Of a DNA stretch of 64,000 nt, positions 60,801 through 64,000 are shown in pieces (the first letter of the stretch is position 1; each line of letters opens with the position of its first letter). The notes beneath the pieces were generated by a model. It was not told where the DNA came from. It did no database searches and saw nothing but the letters and a program-made list of their open reading frames with translations. The stretch is from Sisyra terminalis (Eukaryota; Arthropoda; Insecta; Neuroptera; Sisyridae): assembly GCA_958496175.1 (NCBI GenBank), contig OY292275.1, positions 11,842,001 to 11,906,000 on the forward strand, read 5' to 3'. Position numbers and translations under genes: made by a program.

Positions 60801-63800
60801 CTGAAAAAAAATTCCTAACACTGGACCAATGATAACAAAATTAAAGACTAATATCATTATTTCAATCATACATTTCCAGTCAAACATTATTCAGGCAAAT
60901 TGCCAAGATCCCAAAGAACAATACATTCAGAAAAGCAAACGATTGCATCACAAATCTTGAATGCAATTCCTGGAGTTTTGTCATCAGTGGGATATCAAAG
61001 CTATTTACTAAGAATACTGCTTGCCATCGAACTGCATAATTTCAACAATGTCCCTAAACTAATGTCCAGTATAATCCTGAGTCCAGAAAATATAAAATTC
61101 CTGATCCTCGACAACAATGAAAAAAAAAGAAAAACTAATTTTCTTGTCTCAGTCAAACATTTCAAGCCAAACATAATTTAGTTTAATTACCCAGATCCCA
61201 AAGGACACAACATTCCGAACAGCAAACGTTTGCATCACAAATCTTGAATGCGTTTTTTGAGTTTGTCATCAGTGGAAACTAAGCAATTTCCCTAAATCAA
61301 TGTTTGATCAATGTTTGACAAGTGACTAAATACCAAACCCGGCGTCCGACTATTAAAGCCAGCGTCCCACTAGAATATTTAGTCACAACTAAATAATAAC
61401 TAATTTCCCTATACCTATATCTATTTAATACAAAAATGAAGGCTATTTCCCTTATGTCAATTATACATGTCTAGCCAAACATTAGTCAGGCAAAGTGCCA
61501 AGATCCCAAAGGACACAACAATCCGAACAGCAAACGTTTGCCAATGCAAAACATGAATGCAATTCCTGGAGTTTTGTCAACAGTGGGATATCAAAGCAAT
61601 TAACGTAGAATGCTGCTTGCCATCGAACTGCATAATTTTCACAATTTCCTAAAAGTACTGTCCAGTATAATCCCGAGTCCTGAAAAAAAATCCTAACACT
61701 GGACCGACAAAAATAAAAAAAATACTAAAGACTAATTCCATTATGTCTATCATACATTTCTAGTCAAACATTATTCAGGCAAATTACCAAGATCCCAAAG
61801 GACAAAACATTTCCAAAAGCAAACGTTTGCATTACAAATCTTGAATGCTATTCCCGGAGTTTTGTCATCAGTGGGATATCAAAGCTATTTACTTAGAATG
61901 CTGCTTGCCATCGAATTGCATAATTTTCCCAATGTCCCTATACTAATGTCCAGAATAATCTCGATTCCTGAAAATAAAAATTCCTAACACTGGACCAATG
62001 GATATAAAATAATAAAAAAGACTAATTCCATTATGTCAATCATACTTTTCTAGTGAAACATTATTCAGGCAAATTACCAAGATCTCAAAGGACAATACAT
62101 TACGAATAGCAAACGTTTGCATCACAAATCTGGAATGCTATTCCTGGACTTTTGTCATCAGTGGGATATCAAAGCAATTTACTTAGAATCCGGCTTGCCA
62201 TCGAATTGCATAATTTTCACAATGTCCCTAAACTAATGTCCAGTACAATCCCGAGTCCCGAAAGTATAAAACTCCTAACACTGGACCTATAATAATAAAA
62301 AAAAAATAAAGACTAATTCCATTATGTCAATCATACATTTCTAGTCAAACAATATTCAGGCAAATTGCCAAGATCCCAAAGGACAATACATTTCCAAAAG
62401 CAAACGTTTGTATCACAAAACTTGAATGCTATTTCCGGAGTTTTGTCATCAGTGGGATATCTGAGCTATTTACTTAGAATACTGTTTGCCATCGACCTGC
62501 ATAATTTTCACAATGTCCCTAAACTAATGTCCAGAATAATCCCGATTCCTGAAAATAAAAATTCCTAACAGTGGACCGATGGAAATAAAATAATAAAAAA
62601 CCCTAATTCCATTATGTCAATCATACATTTCTAGTCCAACATTATTCAGGCAAACTGCCAAGATCCCAAAGGACAATACATTCCGAACAGCAAACGTTTG
62701 CATCACAAATCTTGAATGCTATTCCTGGAGTTTTGTCATCAGTGGGATATCAAAGCAATTTACTTAGAACCCTGCTTGCCATCGAACTGTATAATTTTAA
62801 CAATGCCTCTAACCTTATGTCCAGTACAATCCCGAGTCCTGAAAAAATAAAATTCCTAACACTGGACTGATGAAAATAAAAAATATTCAAGACTAATTCC
62901 ATTATGTCAATCATACATTTCTAGCCAAACATTATTCAAGCAAATTACCAAGATCCCAAAGGACAATACATTCCAGACAACAAACGTTTGCATGACAAAT
63001 CTTGAATGCTATTCCTGGAGTTTTGTCATCAGTGGGATATCAAAGCAATTTACTTAGAACCCTGCTTGCCATCGAACTGTATAATTTTAACAATGCCTCT
63101 AACCTTATGTCCAGTATAATCCCGAGTCCTGAAAAAATAAAATTCCTAACACTGGACTGATGAAAATAAAAAATATTCAAGACTAATTCCATTATGTCAA
63201 TCATACATTTCTAGCCAAACATTATTCAAGCAAATTACCAAGATCCCAATGGACAAAACATTTCCAAATGCAAACGTTTGCATCACAAATCTTGAATGCT
63301 ATTCCTGGAGTTTTGTCATCAGTGGGATATCAAAGCAATTTACGTTAAATTCTGCTTGCCATCGAACTGTATAATTTCACAATGTCCCTTAACTAATGTC
63401 CAGTATAATCCCGAGTCCTGAAAAAAAATTCCTAACACTGGACCAATGATAACAAAATTAAAGACTAATATCATTATTTCAATCATACATTTCCAGTCAA
63501 ACATTATTCAGGCAAATTGCCAAGATCCCAAAGAACAATACATTCAGAAAAGCAAACGATTGCATCACAAATCTTGAATGCAATTCCTGGAGTTTTGTCA
63601 TCAGTGGGATATCAAAGCTATTTACTAAGAATACTGCTTGCCATCGAACTGCCTAATTTCAACAATGTCCCTAAACTAATGTCCAGTATAATCCTGAGTC
63701 CTGAAAATATAAAATTCCTGATCCTCGACAACAATGAAAAAAAAAGAAAAACTAATTTTCTTGTCTCAGTCAAACATTTCAAGCCAAACATAATTTAGTT

Positions 63801-64000
63801 TAATTACCCAGATCCCAAAGGACACAACATTCCGAACAGCAAACGTTTGCATCACAAATCTTGAATGCGTTCTTTGAGTTTGTCATCAGTGGAAACTAAG
63901 CAATTTCCCTAAATCAATGTTTGATCAATGTTTGACAAGTGACTAAATACCAAGCCCGGCGTCCGACTATTAAAGCCAGCGTCCCACTAGAATATTTAGT
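57840..64000. repeat. Satellite-like tandem array, about 22 units of 247-309 bp
   Basis: The marker AAGATCCCAAAGGAC recurs at about 57,904, 58,158, 58,406, 58,653, 58,903, 59,180, 59,471, 59,761, 60,050, 60,341, 60,622, 60,903, 61,191, 61,500, 61,788, 62,080, 62,372, 62,660, 62,950, 63,240, 63,521 and 63,809. Early units are shorter (247-254 bp) and more diverged; later ones are 281-292 bp and homogeneous. Nearly every unit carries the 12-bp palindrome GCAAACGTTTGC. The array runs off the end of the window. Open frames in it, such as one repeated at 60,900 and 63,517, follow the repeat and are not taken as genes. Confidence 0.95.
59287..64000. repeat. Higher-order duplication inside the satellite array
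   Basis: 59,287-61,387 recurs at 62,187-64,000. The offset is about 2,900 bp for units up to 60,341 and about 2,618 bp from 60,903 onward, so the later block lacks one unit. The unit at 63,240 begins like 60,341 and ends like 60,622, as expected from unequal crossover. A non-monomer insert (about 61,300-61,440, with CCGGCGTCCGACTATTAAAG) also recurs at about 63,915-64,000. Confidence 0.85.

Noticed and set aside
58321..63798. Open frames inside the satellite array (154 codons at 58,321; 93 codons at 60,900 and 63,517)
   Set aside because: They span unit borders, change with unit indels and repeat only because the units repeat.
1..64000. CRISPR arrays, prokaryotic operons or ribosome binding sites
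   Set aside because: All genes are spliced animal genes; the regular repeats are satellite-like, with units of 250-340 bp and no spacer pattern.

Overview
The window is AT-rich nuclear DNA from an animal, almost certainly an insect. Genes are split by GT-AG introns, many only 54-60 bp long. There are no operons or bacterial signals, and the recognisable proteins are conserved animal genes with insect-like lengths. I cannot name the order or species from sequence alone. Exon coordinates below come from reading splice sites and codon phase by eye. Each full model closes in frame.

Layout. 1-14,300 holds no gene I can support, but carries several non-autonomous DNA transposons and retroposon-like repeats. 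14,329-32,675 (+) is a nine-exon gene for a CEP350-like centrosomal protein with introns full of transposon relics, including a piggyBac relic with TTAA target duplication. 32,988-36,627 (-) is CCDC93 (eleven exons), tail-to-tail with CEP350 and head-to-head with cornichon (37,249-37,970, +). 39,581-40,455 (-) is glia maturation factor, head-to-head with Aph-1 (40,788-41,510, +). 51,708-55,485 (-) is the RING E3 ligase NRDP1/RNF41, whose 2.8 kb second intron holds a MITE, a long hairpin and two LINE scraps.

Two large repeat structures dominate the right half. At about 42,418-50,850 lies a giant foldback. Two nearly identical 2.6 kb arms surround a 42-bp loop (46,881-46,922), and each arm runs outward into a tandem array of about 340-bp units in mirror orientation. 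Each arm carries a small intron-containing gene-like unit and a tRNA-like Pol III segment pointing to the centre. At about 57,840-64,000 is a satellite-like array of roughly 22 units of 247-309 bp with a higher-order duplication. It continues past the window end.

The host genes are unrelated housekeeping functions: centrosome, endosomal recycling, ER export, actin debranching, gamma-secretase and ubiquitin ligation. Close divergent pairs (CCDC93/cni, GMF/Aph-1) suggest shared promoters. The most unusual content is the foldback with its embedded mini-gene, and a 26-bp subterminal motif shared by otherwise different TA-target MITE families.
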